DNA from: UBA4582 sp002389265
GTDB taxonomy: Bacteria; Pseudomonadota; Gammaproteobacteria; Pseudomonadales; Azotimanducaceae
Length of the DNA stretch: 64,000 bases
Reading direction: 5' to 3'
Assembly: GCA_943788825.1 (NCBI GenBank)
Contig: CALSRT010000002.1
Span: 248,001-312,000, forward strand
A program made the translations under genes and the position numbers. Below the pieces are notes generated by a model that was not told the DNA's origin, ran no database searches, and saw only the letters and a program-made list of their open reading frames with translations. Below, one piece after another: positions 43,498-53,143 of this stretch. Each line of letters begins with the position of its first letter. The first letter of the stretch is position 1.

Positions 43498-44850
43498 TCA
43501 GGTACGCTTCTTCAGAGGGCGAAAGCCCTCTTCGGGTGCTTTGGTGGGTGCGCTATCGCTGGTGGCTGGCCTCGGGGGCGCGGCCTTACGTTTCAAGTGC
43601 TTTTGTTTAGCCGGTTTTACAGCGGCTTTTTTGGCGCTCGCGGCCACTTTCTTTTTAGTGGCTTTCTTGATCCCGGTAGCCTTGCCAGATTTTTTGAGTT
43701 TCTTAGGTCCTCGGTAAGCCGCTTCCAAGCCTTTCACTTGTCGCGGTTCAAAACGAATTTTAAGGTATCTTTCGATACTCGACATCTGGTTAAACTCCAT
43801 GGAGCTCACCAGCGTGATGGCTTTGCCGGCTTGGCCAGCCCTGCCGGTTCGACCGACGCGATGGACATGGTCGTCGCCGGAATGAGCGACCGTATAATTG
43901 ATGACCAACTCGACATCCTGAATATCCAGCCCGCGGGCAGCGACATCTGTGGCCACCAGAATTGTAATTTTGCCATCACGGAATCGGCTCATGACTTGCT
44001 TACGAATACTTTGGGCGATTTCACCGTGAATGTAGCCGATTTTCAAACCCTGGTTTTGTAGCGTGCTTCCCAGTTGTTGGCACTGCTCCCGAGTGTTACA
44101 GAAGACGAATACTCGACTCGCTCCTTCTTCCTTCACCAAGGCGGTGATTAGGCGCTCTTTGTGCTTGGCGTCATCGGCAAGCACAATTTGTTGTTGGATC
44201 TGGCTATGTGCCTGGCGGTGGGTGTCAGTGACGATGGACTCGGGTCGGGTCAGAATAGCCTTGATATGACTGAAGCCCTGATGGCTCAGCGTCGCTGAAA
44301 ACAGCAGGTTCTGGCGGTTTGGATTACAAGTTGCGGCGATCGTATTCATGTCTTCGGTGAAGCCCATATCCAACATTCGGTCAGCCTCATCTAGTATCAG
44401 CACTTCGAGGTCCTTAAAGTCCAGGCTACCCTTTTCAAGATGCTCCACCAGTCTGCCGGGGGTGGCGATCATCACCTCAGGGTTCTTGCGAATCGAGGCG
44501 ATCTGATGCTTGAACGCTTCGCCGCCAATAATGAGTCCACATTTTATCGGTGTGAAAGCCGCGAGTTTTTCAAACATCTTTTGAGTTTGTAGCGCCAGTT
44601 CGCGGGTGGGCAGCAGGATCAGCGCTCGAGTCCCGGATTTTGGCGCCTGAGTCGCGAGTAACTTATCTAGCAGAGGCAATACGAAAGCCGCGGTTTTGCC
44701 ACTGCCAGTCTTGGCGGAAACCATCAGGTCTTTGCCTGTTAATGCCACAGGTATAGCCTGCGCCTGGACCTCAGTCGCCTCCGTAAAGCCGAGTTTTTCG
44801 AGGGCTTTAAAGAGCTTTGGGTTGAGCGGTAAATCAGTCAGTAAGGACAC
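43498..44850 (-). CDS. DEAD-box RNA helicase, SrmB-like
   Basis: ATP-dependent RNA helicase, 450 residues. Q motif region FTEATEVQAQAIP, motif I SAKTGSGKTAA near 46, Ia PTRELALQ, motif II LDEADRML near 153, motif III FSATL near 184, motif V VATDVAARGLDIQD near 305 and motif VI HRVGRTGRAGQ near 331. A long Lys/Ala/Pro-rich tail (about 380-450) probably binds rRNA. SrmB-like in order and tail, but RhlE-like assignment is possible. Start is GTG. Confidence 0.92.
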   Translation of the reverse strand: MSLLTDLPLNPKLFKALEKLGFTEATEVQAQAIPVALTGKDLMVSAKTGSGKTAAFVLPLLDKLLATQAPKSGTRALILLPTRELALQTQKMFEKLAAFTPIKCGLIIGGEAFKHQIASIRKNPEVMIATPGRLVEHLEKGSLDFKDLEVLILDEADRMLDMGFTEDMNTIAATCNPNRQNLLFSATLSHQGFSHIKAILTRPESIVTDTHRQAHSQIQQQIVLADDAKHKERLITALVKEEGASRVFVFCNTREQCQQLGSTLQNQGLKIGYIHGEIAQSIRKQVMSRFRDGKITILVATDVAARGLDIQDVELVINYTVAHSGDDHVHRVGRTGRAGQAGKAITLVSSMEFNQMSSIERYLKIRFEPRQVKGLEAAYRGPKKLKKSGKATGIKKATKKKVAASAKKAAVKPAKQKHLKRKAAPPRPATSDSAPTKAPEEGFRPLKKRT

Positions 44851-45010
44851 GGATGCCTGCTTAGGTCAATTGGATGGGCTAGCGACAAAGACGATACCAA
44901 GTCGCGAGTATTTGAACCAGCTTCTTTCGCGGTAATTACCGCTTGTCTGGCACGCCAGCACCCTATGCCGGTTAGCGCGACTCGCTCGAAGGCTTTGACG
45001 TCCAGGCTGC

Positions 45011-46273
45011 CTAGTGGCGAGGATGCAGGCGAACCGGTAGTTTGGTGTAGCCCTTGACGAAGGTAGAATAGGTTCTCTCGGGCGCACCGGTCACTTCGAC
45101 GGTGTGAAACCGCTTGAGAATTTCCTCCCAGATAATGCGCAATTGCATCTCGGCCAGACGATTGCCCATGCAGCGGTGGATACCAAAACCAAAAGACAGA
45201 TGGTGACGAGCATTAGGTCGGTCGATGATGAAGTTGTCGGGTTGGTCAATGACGCTGCCGTCGCGGTTGCCAGAGACATACCACATTAATAGCTTGTCCC
45301 CTGCTTTGATATTTTTGCCGTTTAACAAAGTATCAGCTAATGCCGTCCTGCGCATATAGGCCAGCGGCGTTTGCCAGCGGATAATCTCCGGGATCATCTT
45401 CGGAATCAGGCCGGGGTTGTCCCGTAATTTTTGATATTGATCAGGATGCTGGTTCAGAGCCAAAACGCCACCACTGATCGAGTTGCGAGTCGTATCATTG
45501 CCACCGACGATTAATAGGATCAGGTTGCCGAGAAACTCCATTGGCGCCATATCCCGAGTGTCTTTGCCGTGGGCGAGCATGGAAATCAGGTCGCCCTTGG
45601 GTACGTCGTTGACTCGTTCATTCCACAGGCGGGTAAAATAAGCCAGGCACTCAAGTAACTCGGTGCGCCGCTGTTCAGCAGAGATGCCGTTTCCAGGCCC
45701 GGCTGTCGCTACATCTGACCAGCGAGTTAGCAGGCGTCGGTCTTCAAAAGGGAAATCGAACAAGGTGGCTAACATCTGAGTAGTGAGCTCGATTGAGACC
45801 GCATCAACCCAGTCAAACTCTTCGTCGATGGGGAGTGAGTCCAGAATAGCCCCGGCCCGGTCGCGAATAGTTGATTCCAAATTGGCCAGATTTGATGGCG
45901 CCACCACTGGCGCCACCGTGGCCCGCTGCACGTCGTGCTTTGGCGGGTCCATGGCGATGAAGTTACTGGTCTGAAAGTTTTCTCGTTCTTTCGAGCGGCT
46001 GTTGGGCAGTCCAAGCGTAATACCGGCCTCTGAAGAGAACAGCTCATGGTGCTTATCCACATACATGATGTCTTCAAACCGTGTGACGGACCAGACTCGG
46101 CCAAACTCTTCATCTTCATTGAGGTGCACTGGATCTTCAGCGCGAAGCCGAGCGAAGTAGTTCCAGTGAGCATCTTGCTGGAAGAGTGCGGGATCAACCA
46201 CCGTGAGATCTGCCAAGGGGATTGAGTAGGGATCGGGAATATTGACCGGGGTATTGGCTCGGGCTTCGCTCAT
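45011..46273 (-). CDS. Cytochrome P450, CYP153 family
   Basis: Soluble P450 of 420 residues. The I helix reads LLIVGGNDTTRNSISGG near 240-256, the ExxR is in MIPEIIRW, LAYMRRTA follows, and the haem loop is HLSFGFGIHRCMGNRLAEMQL with the axial Cys near 364. These stretches, and MDPPKHDVQR near 108, match CYP153 terminal alkane/fatty-acid hydroxylases I know well. CYP153 enzymes need a ferredoxin and ferredoxin reductase; neither is beside it, so the electron partners must lie elsewhere. The preceding EF-G2 terminator separates it from fusA2. Cytosolic. Confidence 0.9.
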   Translation of the reverse strand: MSEARANTPVNIPDPYSIPLADLTVVDPALFQQDAHWNYFARLRAEDPVHLNEDEEFGRVWSVTRFEDIMYVDKHHELFSSEAGITLGLPNSRSKERENFQTSNFIAMDPPKHDVQRATVAPVVAPSNLANLESTIRDRAGAILDSLPIDEEFDWVDAVSIELTTQMLATLFDFPFEDRRLLTRWSDVATAGPGNGISAEQRRTELLECLAYFTRLWNERVNDVPKGDLISMLAHGKDTRDMAPMEFLGNLILLIVGGNDTTRNSISGGVLALNQHPDQYQKLRDNPGLIPKMIPEIIRWQTPLAYMRRTALADTLLNGKNIKAGDKLLMWYVSGNRDGSVIDQPDNFIIDRPNARHHLSFGFGIHRCMGNRLAEMQLRIIWEEILKRFHTVEVTGAPERTYSTFVKGYTKLPVRLHPRH

Positions 46274-46408
46274 GGATTTGCCTCAATCAAGTTATTGATC
46301 GATTGTATGCATTATGACCCTGGGGTGAAAGCCCTGAAAAACTGGCGCCGTTGAATGGCTCTTACCCGTGTGTTGTTTGATCGCGCAACGGGGGCAAACG
46401 ATAGGCAA

Positions 46409-46436
46409 AAAGAAGGCCGGATAACCGGCCTTCTTT
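46409..46436 (-). terminator. Intrinsic terminator after the EF-G gene
   Basis: AAAGAAGGCCGG (46409-46420), loop ATAA, CCGGCCTTCTTT (46425-46436): a perfect 12-bp stem ending in a U-rich run on the minus strand. Confidence 0.9.
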
Positions 46437-46464
46437 AACTGCAAGATACGAACAGCCTGGCTGG

Positions 46465-48555
46465 TTACGCCTTGGCTGCCTTACGCTCCAGTGTTTCTTT
46501 AACCACTTCATCAGCGACATTTTTGGGTGCTGCGCTGTAGTGGCTGAATTCCATGGAGAACTGGCCGCGGCCAGAGGTCATGGTTCGCAGATCACCGATA
46601 TAACCGAACATTTCGGACAGCGGTGCCTGGGCCTTGACTCGCGTACCTGTGGCGCCCGCTTCCTGACCCTGGATCATGCCGCGACGTCGGTTCAGATCGC
46701 CAATAACATCACCAACGTGAGCGTCAGGCGTGAAGACATCAATTTTCATGATGGGCTCCATGATCTGAGGGCCCGCTTTCGGCATGGTTTGACGGTACGC
46801 GGCTCGAGACGCAATTTCAAAGGCGATCGCAGAGGAGTCAACGGCATGGAAGCCACCGTCTATCAAGGATACCTTGACGTCGAGACACGGGAAGCCGGCC
46901 AGTGGGCCCTCTTCCAAGCTGACTTTGAAACCCTTCTCAACTGCTGGCCAGAACTCGCGGGGAACGTTACCGCCAGTAACCTTGGATTCAAACTGGAAGC
47001 CAGTACCCACTTCAGCGGGTTCAACAATGAAGTCAATCTTAGCGAACTGACCCGAACCACCGGTTTGTTTCTTGTGGGTGTAGGAATCTTCGACCCGCTT
47101 GGTGATCGACTCACGATAGGCCACCAGGGGTTTGCCGACAACGACGTCAACACCATGGGTGCGGCGCAAGATGTCGACTTTGATGTCGAGGTGTAATTCA
47201 CCCATCCCTTTGAGGATGACTTCGCCAGACTCGACATCAGTTTCAACTCGGAAAGACGGATCTTCCTGAATCATTTTTGACAATGCCATACCCATTTTTT
47301 CGGCTGCTGTCTTGTCTTTTGGCGATACGGCAAGATAGATTACTGGCTCAGGAAATACCATGGGCTCCAGTGTTGCTGGAAACTTAGGGTCACATAGGGT
47401 GTGTCCTGTCTGGGTATTCTTCATGCCAATCAAGGCGACGATATCGCCCGCTGTCGCCGAGTCGATTTCGATACGCTCGTTGGCATGCATCTCGACCAGC
47501 CGGCCAATACGTTCGCTTTTACCTGTAAAGGTGTTCAGAACGGTATCGCCCTTTTTGAGCCTGCCAGAGTAAATTCGAGTAAAGGTCAGCGCGCCAAAGC
47601 GGTCGTCCATGATTTTGAAGGCCAGAGCGCGCAGTGGCTTGTCTGCATCAACAATCGCGAATGTCCCAGTTTCCACGCCATCCAAATCAACCTCTGGCTG
47701 CGGGGTCACTTCTGTTGGGTTTGGCAGATAATCAATAACGCCATCCAACATCATCTGGATACACTTATTCTTGAACGCAGAACCACAGAAAGTCGGGAAG
47801 AACTCCAGCGCGATGGTACCCTTGCGGATGCAGCGCTTGAGCTCGTCGATAGTGGGCTCTTGGGCTTCTTCAAGATAGGCCATCATGATGTCTTCGTCTT
47901 GCTCAACGGCTGTCTCGATCAGCTTTTCGCGGTATTCAGCAGCGAGTTCCAGCATGTTCTCTGGAATGTCGGTGATGACATATTTCGTGGGATCGCCGGA
48001 ATCGTCCCAGATGTGGGCTTTCATGGTGATAAGATCAACTGCACCGACGAAGTTTTCTTCCTCGCCGATTGGCAATACCATGACTAAAGGCCGGGCTGCC
48101 AGAACGTCTTCGACCTGCTTGACCACGCGGTAGAAGTCTGCACCCAGTCGGTCAAGCTTATTGATGAAGATGATTCGAGCCACTTCTGATTCGTTCGCAT
48201 AGCGCCAGTTAGTCTCGGACTGGGGTTCAACACCACCGGATCCACAGAAGACACCGACGCCGCCATCCAGCACCTTCAAGGAGCGGTAGACTTCAATGGT
48301 GAAGTCCACGTGTCCAGGTGTATCGATGATGTTCAGACGGTGCTCTTTCCAGAAAGCGGTAGTCGCAGCCGACTGGATCGTAATGCCTCGCTCCTGTTCC
48401 TGCTCCATAAAGTCGGTGGTCGCTGCGCCGTCATGGACCTCGCCGATCTTGTGAATCTTGCCGGTCAGTTTCAAAATACGTTCGGTGGTGGTGGTTTTAC
48501 CAGCATCTACGTGGGCGAAAATGCCGATATTCCGATAGCGGCTCAGGTCAGTCAT
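46465..48555 (-). CDS. fusA2: Elongation factor G, EF-G2 subtype
   Basis: Translocase GTPase, 696 residues. G-domain: AHVDAGKTTTTER near 14, RGITIQSAATT near 55, DTPGHVDF near 78, INKLDRLGADF near 132. Domain III-V motifs such as GMGELHLD and SDMRxxT-type MFGYIGDLRTMTSGRGQ are intact. The G4 region INKLDRLG and VFCGSGGVEPQSETNWRYANESEV differ from ribosomal-operon EF-G (VNKMDRMG), and it lies outside the str operon, so it is the second EF-G copy known in marine gammaproteobacteria. A canonical fusA should exist elsewhere. Confidence 0.9.
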   Translation of the reverse strand: MTDLSRYRNIGIFAHVDAGKTTTTERILKLTGKIHKIGEVHDGAATTDFMEQEQERGITIQSAATTAFWKEHRLNIIDTPGHVDFTIEVYRSLKVLDGGVGVFCGSGGVEPQSETNWRYANESEVARIIFINKLDRLGADFYRVVKQVEDVLAARPLVMVLPIGEEENFVGAVDLITMKAHIWDDSGDPTKYVITDIPENMLELAAEYREKLIETAVEQDEDIMMAYLEEAQEPTIDELKRCIRKGTIALEFFPTFCGSAFKNKCIQMMLDGVIDYLPNPTEVTPQPEVDLDGVETGTFAIVDADKPLRALAFKIMDDRFGALTFTRIYSGRLKKGDTVLNTFTGKSERIGRLVEMHANERIEIDSATAGDIVALIGMKNTQTGHTLCDPKFPATLEPMVFPEPVIYLAVSPKDKTAAEKMGMALSKMIQEDPSFRVETDVESGEVILKGMGELHLDIKVDILRRTHGVDVVVGKPLVAYRESITKRVEDSYTHKKQTGGSGQFAKIDFIVEPAEVGTGFQFESKVTGGNVPREFWPAVEKGFKVSLEEGPLAGFPCLDVKVSLIDGGFHAVDSSAIAFEIASRAAYRQTMPKAGPQIMEPIMKIDVFTPDAHVGDVIGDLNRRRGMIQGQEAGATGTRVKAQAPLSEMFGYIGDLRTMTSGRGQFSMEFSHYSAAPKNVADEVVKETLERKAAKA

Positions 48556-48789
48556 GGCTCTATGCTCTGTGTAAAAGGATCAAAAAGTGCTTGTGAAAAG
48601 GCGCGCCATCTTATAGCGCCACCGCCTCAATATCCAGTGCTGTTTTTGGTGTGCGTCAGATAAGTCCAGATGATTGTTCATTGTTGGTCAGATTGGCGCG
48701 ACAATGCTGGGCTCGATGGTTCTCTAAGCTCTAGGATCGGCGCGGGCTGTGTTCGGTATCAGGCGGCGCAAAATGGCTGATTTTGGGCT

Positions 48790-48816
48790 TTGACTAAGAC
48801 TTATTTCATCTATACT
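48790..48816 (+). promoter_or_regulatory. Candidate promoter for the decarboxylase gene
   Basis: TTGACT (48790-48795) and TATACT (48811-48816) with a 15-bp spacer, about 70-100 bp before the start. Both hexamers are good but the spacing is short. The rest of the 334-bp divergent gap (48556-48889) holds nothing else I recognise. Confidence 0.4.
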
Positions 48817-48889
48817 GTACTCGCTTTTCAGTGCCGGGTGACTCCCGAAAAGTCTCCTTCGGCAATTTCTCGGCGGCTGGGAGGTAATT

Positions 48890-51148
48890 ATGAAATTTCG
48901 TTTTCCTATTGTCATCATTGATGAAGACTTTCGATCTGAAAATAATTCGGGCCTCGGTATTCGTGCCTTGGCCGATGCCATCGAAAAAGAGCAAATGGAG
49001 GTCCTGGGCGTCACCAGTTACGGTGACCTGTCGCAATTTGCGCAACAGCAATCTCGAGCATCGGCGTTTATTCTGTCTATCGATGACGAAGAGTTTGGCA
49101 CCGGCACCGCGGAGGAGACCGACGGTGCGCTGTTGCAGTTGCGGGCCTTCGTCAAAGAAATTAGACATAAAAATGCCAATATTCCTATCTATTTATATGG
49201 CGAAACCCGAACTTCAAGGCATATCCCGAATGATATCCTGCGCGAGTTGCATGGATTTATTCATATGTTCGAGGACACGCCAGAGTTTGTGGCCCGACAT
49301 ATTATCCGCGAGGCTAAAACCTATCTCGATGGCTTGTCACCGCCATTTTTCAGAGCATTGGTCCACTATGCTCAGGACGGCTCCTATTCATGGCACTGCC
49401 CCGGCCACTCTGGCGGTGTGGCCTTTCTGAAGTCTCCCATTGGGCAAATGTTTCACCAGTTCTTTGGTGAAAATCTGCTGCGCGCGGATGTCTGCAATTC
49501 AGTAGAAGAACTGGGTCAACTGCTGGATCACACAGGCCCTGTGGCAGCATCAGAGCGTAATGCGGCACGCATCTATAGTGCGGATCACTGTTACTTTGTG
49601 ACTAATGGTACCTCCACCTCGAACAAAATGGTCTGGCACTCCATCGTCGCCCAGGATGATATCGTCGTCGTCGATCGGAACTGCCACAAGTCCATATTGC
49701 ACTCGATTATCATGTGCGGTGCGATTCCCGTATTTCTCATGCCGACCCGTAACCATCTTGGAATCATCGGGCCCATTCCTCTCGAGGAGTTCACTACCGA
49801 GAGCATTGCGCGAAAAATTGAGGCGAACCCCTTTGCCAGAGGTGCTGCGAATAAGAAGCCGCGGATCTTAACGCTCACCCAGTCTACCTATGATGGCATT
49901 ATTTATAATGTCGAAATGATTAAGGAGCTCCTTGACGGCAAAATTGACACGCTACATTTTGACGAGGCCTGGCTGCCCCACGCCACCTTTCATAGTTTCT
50001 ATAAAGATATGCATGCCATCGATAAGGATCAGCCGCGGGCCAAAGAGTCTATTATCTTTTCGACACAATCGACCCATAAACTGCTCGCTGGTTTGTCCCA
50101 AGCCTCGCAGATACTGGTGCGAGAGTCTGAGACCGTCAAACTGGACAGGGATGCGTTTAATGAGGCGTACCTGATGCACACCTCTACCTCGCCGCAATAT
50201 TCCATCATCGCGTCTATCGACGTGGCGGCAGCTATGATGGAAGCGCCCGGGGGCACGGCGTTGGTCGAAGAGTCGATTTTGGAAGCGTTAGACTTTCGCC
50301 GAGCGATGCAAAAGGTCGATGCGGAGTTTGGTCAAGACTGGTGGTTTCAGGTCTGGGGTCCCGATCATTTCGCAGAGGAAGGCGTTGGTGACCGGGACGA
50401 CTGGATCCTGCGCGCCGAGGATGAGTGGCATGGTTTCGGCAAAGTCGCGTCGGGCTTTAATATGCTTGACCCGATCAAGGCCACGATTGTTAATCCCGGC
50501 TTATCGTTGCAGGGTGAATTCAGCGAAACGGGCATTCCCGCGTCAATCGTCACCAAATACCTGGCTGAGAATGGCGTTATCATTGAAAAGTGTGGGCTCT
50601 ATTCCTTTTTCATTATGTTCACCATCGGTATCACCAAGGGACGCTGGAATACTCTGCTGACGGCCTTGCAGCAGTTTAAAGATGACTACGACAAGAACCA
50701 GCCCATGTGGCGCATCATGCCTGAATTCGCTCAGGCTCACCCGCGGTATGAGGGCATTGGTCTGAAGGATCTATGCCAGCAGATCCATGACTTTTATAAG
50801 GTTTACGATGTTGCGCGATTGACCACAGAGATGTACCTGTCAGATATGCTGCCGGCGATGAAGCCCTCAGATGCCTACGCCAAGATGGCCCATCGGCAAA
50901 TCGAACATGTGCCGCTTGACGAGCTGGAAGGGCGAATTACTTCCATCCTGCTGACCCCTTACCCGCCCGGTATTCCTTTATTGATCCCGGGTGAGCGGTT
51001 TAACAAGACGATCGTTGAATACCTGCGATTTGCTCGGGACTTTAATGAGAAATTTCCGGGTTTCGAGACCGATGTGCATGGGCTGGTTAAGCGCGAAGTG
51101 GACGGTCGAATGGACTATTATGTTTATTGCGTCAAACAGGACCAGTAA
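48890..51148 (+). CDS. Lysine/arginine/ornithine decarboxylase, LdcA-like
   Basis: Fold-type I PLP decarboxylase, 752 residues. An N-terminal wing domain (about 1-135) precedes the catalytic core with WHCPGHSGGVAFLKSP near 167, LLDHTGP near 217, FVTNGTSTSNK near 240, LHFDEAWLPHA near 360 and the PLP lysine in STQSTHKLLAG near 400, then the C-terminal domain. Close in length and motif to Pseudomonas LdcA (lysine decarboxylase). Product would be cadaverine or agmatine. GGGAGG 6 nt before the ATG is a strong ribosome binding site, suggesting high expression. Confidence 0.9.
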   Translation: MKFRFPIVIIDEDFRSENNSGLGIRALADAIEKEQMEVLGVTSYGDLSQFAQQQSRASAFILSIDDEEFGTGTAEETDGALLQLRAFVKEIRHKNANIPIYLYGETRTSRHIPNDILRELHGFIHMFEDTPEFVARHIIREAKTYLDGLSPPFFRALVHYAQDGSYSWHCPGHSGGVAFLKSPIGQMFHQFFGENLLRADVCNSVEELGQLLDHTGPVAASERNAARIYSADHCYFVTNGTSTSNKMVWHSIVAQDDIVVVDRNCHKSILHSIIMCGAIPVFLMPTRNHLGIIGPIPLEEFTTESIARKIEANPFARGAANKKPRILTLTQSTYDGIIYNVEMIKELLDGKIDTLHFDEAWLPHATFHSFYKDMHAIDKDQPRAKESIIFSTQSTHKLLAGLSQASQILVRESETVKLDRDAFNEAYLMHTSTSPQYSIIASIDVAAAMMEAPGGTALVEESILEALDFRRAMQKVDAEFGQDWWFQVWGPDHFAEEGVGDRDDWILRAEDEWHGFGKVASGFNMLDPIKATIVNPGLSLQGEFSETGIPASIVTKYLAENGVIIEKCGLYSFFIMFTIGITKGRWNTLLTALQQFKDDYDKNQPMWRIMPEFAQAHPRYEGIGLKDLCQQIHDFYKVYDVARLTTEMYLSDMLPAMKPSDAYAKMAHRQIEHVPLDELEGRITSILLTPYPPGIPLLIPGERFNKTIVEYLRFARDFNEKFPGFETDVHGLVKREVDGRMDYYVYCVKQDQ

Positions 51149-51168
51149 ACAACCGGTGCGAATCTAAT

Positions 51169-52017
51169 ATGTCCATTTTCAAGCGGGATCAGGTCAGCAT
51201 TTACTATGAGGTTGTTGGCGACCGGGGTGCTTGGATTGTGCTCACGCCCGGCGGTCGGAATGGCCTCGAAGATCTGCGCTATCTGGCGGATGAATTGGTC
51301 GGCAAGGGCTATCGAGTTCTACTGCATGATCGGCGCAATTGTGGTCAGTCAGATGTTTTTGTCGATGGCGAATTGAGTGAGCAAGAGGTTTGGGTCGATG
51401 ACGTTCATGCGCTACTTCGGCACCTCGATGCGCTACCGGTTATTGCTGGCGGCGGCTCGGCGGGCTGTCGTTTGTCGTTGCTGCTGGCCCATCAATATCC
51501 TGGCTCGGTCCGTGGTCTCCTGCTTTGGTGGGTGACTGGCGGGCAGCACGCGGCGGAGCATCTGGGTCAGGAGTACTATGGCCAATTTATCGACATCGCG
51601 GTCAGCCAGGGTCTAGCCGGAGTCTGCGAGACAGATTTTTTTAGCCAGCGGATTATTGACAATCCGGCGAATCGAGAAATTTTGATGTCTATGCCGACGG
51701 ACCGCTTTATTGCAGTCATGTCGCGGTGGCGAGACTACTTTCTGCAGGGCGCTGAGCTGCCTGTTATTGGACTCAGCGCCGAACAATTGCAGGGGATCGG
51801 CGTCCCAACTCTCATAGTACCGGGTTCTGATGCTGTCCATCCGCGGGCCAATGCGGTGCTGCTCGATCAGCTGTTACCTGACAGTCAACTGCAATATCCC
51901 TTTGAAAAAGCCGATCTTGCTGCCCTCAAACAGCAATCGTCAGCTGATATTTTGCAAGCGTTCAGGCGTCGCCTGGTGGATCATTGCACGACATTTCTGG
52001 CCCAAAAAGGCCTGTAG
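51169..52017 (+). CDS. Alpha/beta hydrolase fold protein
   Basis: A 282-residue alpha/beta hydrolase. Oxyanion region TPGGRNG near 25, nucleophile elbow GGGSAGCRLS near 100 (GxSxG), and acid-loop LIVPGSDAVHP near 215. No GxxH-type catalytic His is obvious after it; the end reads FEKADLAALKQQ, so the triad may be incomplete. No signal peptide; substrate unknown. It follows the decarboxylase by 20 bp, perhaps co-transcribed. An in-frame start 14 codons earlier overlaps the decarboxylase. Confidence 0.82.
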   Translation: MSIFKRDQVSIYYEVVGDRGAWIVLTPGGRNGLEDLRYLADELVGKGYRVLLHDRRNCGQSDVFVDGELSEQEVWVDDVHALLRHLDALPVIAGGGSAGCRLSLLLAHQYPGSVRGLLLWWVTGGQHAAEHLGQEYYGQFIDIAVSQGLAGVCETDFFSQRIIDNPANREILMSMPTDRFIAVMSRWRDYFLQGAELPVIGLSAEQLQGIGVPTLIVPGSDAVHPRANAVLLDQLLPDSQLQYPFEKADLAALKQQSSADILQAFRRRLVDHCTTFLAQKGL

Positions 52018-52105
52018 CGGAGCTGGCATGCTGTTTGTTTGATGCATGTACGGTTCATTGTCTTCGAATATGGTTCAAGATAGTTCGGTTAAGTCGGGGA
52101 AGTCT

Positions 52106-53098
52106 ATGTTTGACCGTCGCGGTACCGAAGAAAAAATGATCTTGATAATCTGCGGTGTTTCAGCGGCGACATTGCTGCCGTTTGCTATCTTGCGGTTGTT
52201 GCTGGGCGATTACTTGATTGGCTTACTCGACAGTATCGGTTTGTTAGCGGCAATCGGCTTGGCATCTTATGTCTATCGAGTTCGAGAAGTAGAGATGGCG
52301 GGTATCCTATTATCGTTGCTGGCGATCAGTGGCATGGTGCTCCACATTTACATCAAAGGAATTTCAGAGGTCTATTTTCTCTACCCATTGATGGTGGCGA
52401 CTTACTTTGTTGTCAAACCGGCCTACGCACTTGCGCTGAGCCTCCTGGCGCTTGCCATACTGTTGCCTGTGACCTGGGTGCAGTTTGACGGCCTGGCATT
52501 TGCCAAAGTGTATCTTTCCATCTTGGGTTGCATTTTATTCACCTACGCATTTGCGAGCCAGCGAAACGAGCAGCGTGACCTGTTATTACAGTACTCCACC
52601 AAAGATAGTCTCACTGGAGCCGGCAATCGCCGGGCCATGGACAAGCACCTGATCGAAGCGATACAGCGTTTCGAACGTTCTGATCAACCCATGTCGCTGA
52701 TCATTTTGGATCTGGATGAGTTTAAAAATATTAACGATACCGCGGGCCATGCGTTAGGTGATCAGCTCTTGAAGCGAGTGACTGATATCGTGCTGGCGCG
52801 CATTAGAATCACAGACAAGCTATTTCGCTACGGTGGGGATGAGTTTGTGGTGTTGGCTGACCCTGCAGACCTGGCCACCGCAGCGCGACTGGCAGAAGAC
52901 TTGCGCGCCTTAGTCGAGGCTGATCAAGCTGTCACGGGTTGGCAATTGTCAATCTCGCTGGGTGTCGCCGAATATGTCCGTGGCGAGCCCCAAGAGAGTT
53001 GGTTGAGCCGGGCCGATGAGGCACTGCTCGTGTCAAAACGTCAGGGCCGTAATCAGGTGGTTGTGAGCGAGTCACTAGCCAACAAGCCTATCAAATGA
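52106..53098 (+). CDS. Membrane-anchored diguanylate cyclase (GGDEF)
   Basis: Synthesises cyclic-di-GMP. From ATG 52106 it has 330 residues: five or six hydrophobic helices (about 10-165) and a C-terminal GGDEF domain with DSLTGAGNRRAMDKHL near 183, LDLDEFKNINDTAGH near 215 and the active site RYGGDEF near 250. The RITD four residues before it is an inhibitory I-site (RxxD), so product inhibition is expected. ATG 52106 has GGGGAAG just upstream; ATG 52046 would add 20 residues. No EAL domain. Confidence 0.9.
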   Translation: MFDRRGTEEKMILIICGVSAATLLPFAILRLLLGDYLIGLLDSIGLLAAIGLASYVYRVREVEMAGILLSLLAISGMVLHIYIKGISEVYFLYPLMVATYFVVKPAYALALSLLALAILLPVTWVQFDGLAFAKVYLSILGCILFTYAFASQRNEQRDLLLQYSTKDSLTGAGNRRAMDKHLIEAIQRFERSDQPMSLIILDLDEFKNINDTAGHALGDQLLKRVTDIVLARIRITDKLFRYGGDEFVVLADPADLATAARLAEDLRALVEADQAVTGWQLSISLGVAEYVRGEPQESWLSRADEALLVSKRQGRNQVVVSESLANKPIK

Positions 53099-53143
53099 TG
53101 GCAAAGCAGTGTATTTTGCCTGCTGATTGCTAACGAACAACTT

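Noticed and set aside
46540..48087. Long plus-strand frames opposite the EF-G gene
   Set aside because: Shadows of the EF-G reading frame; no independent support.
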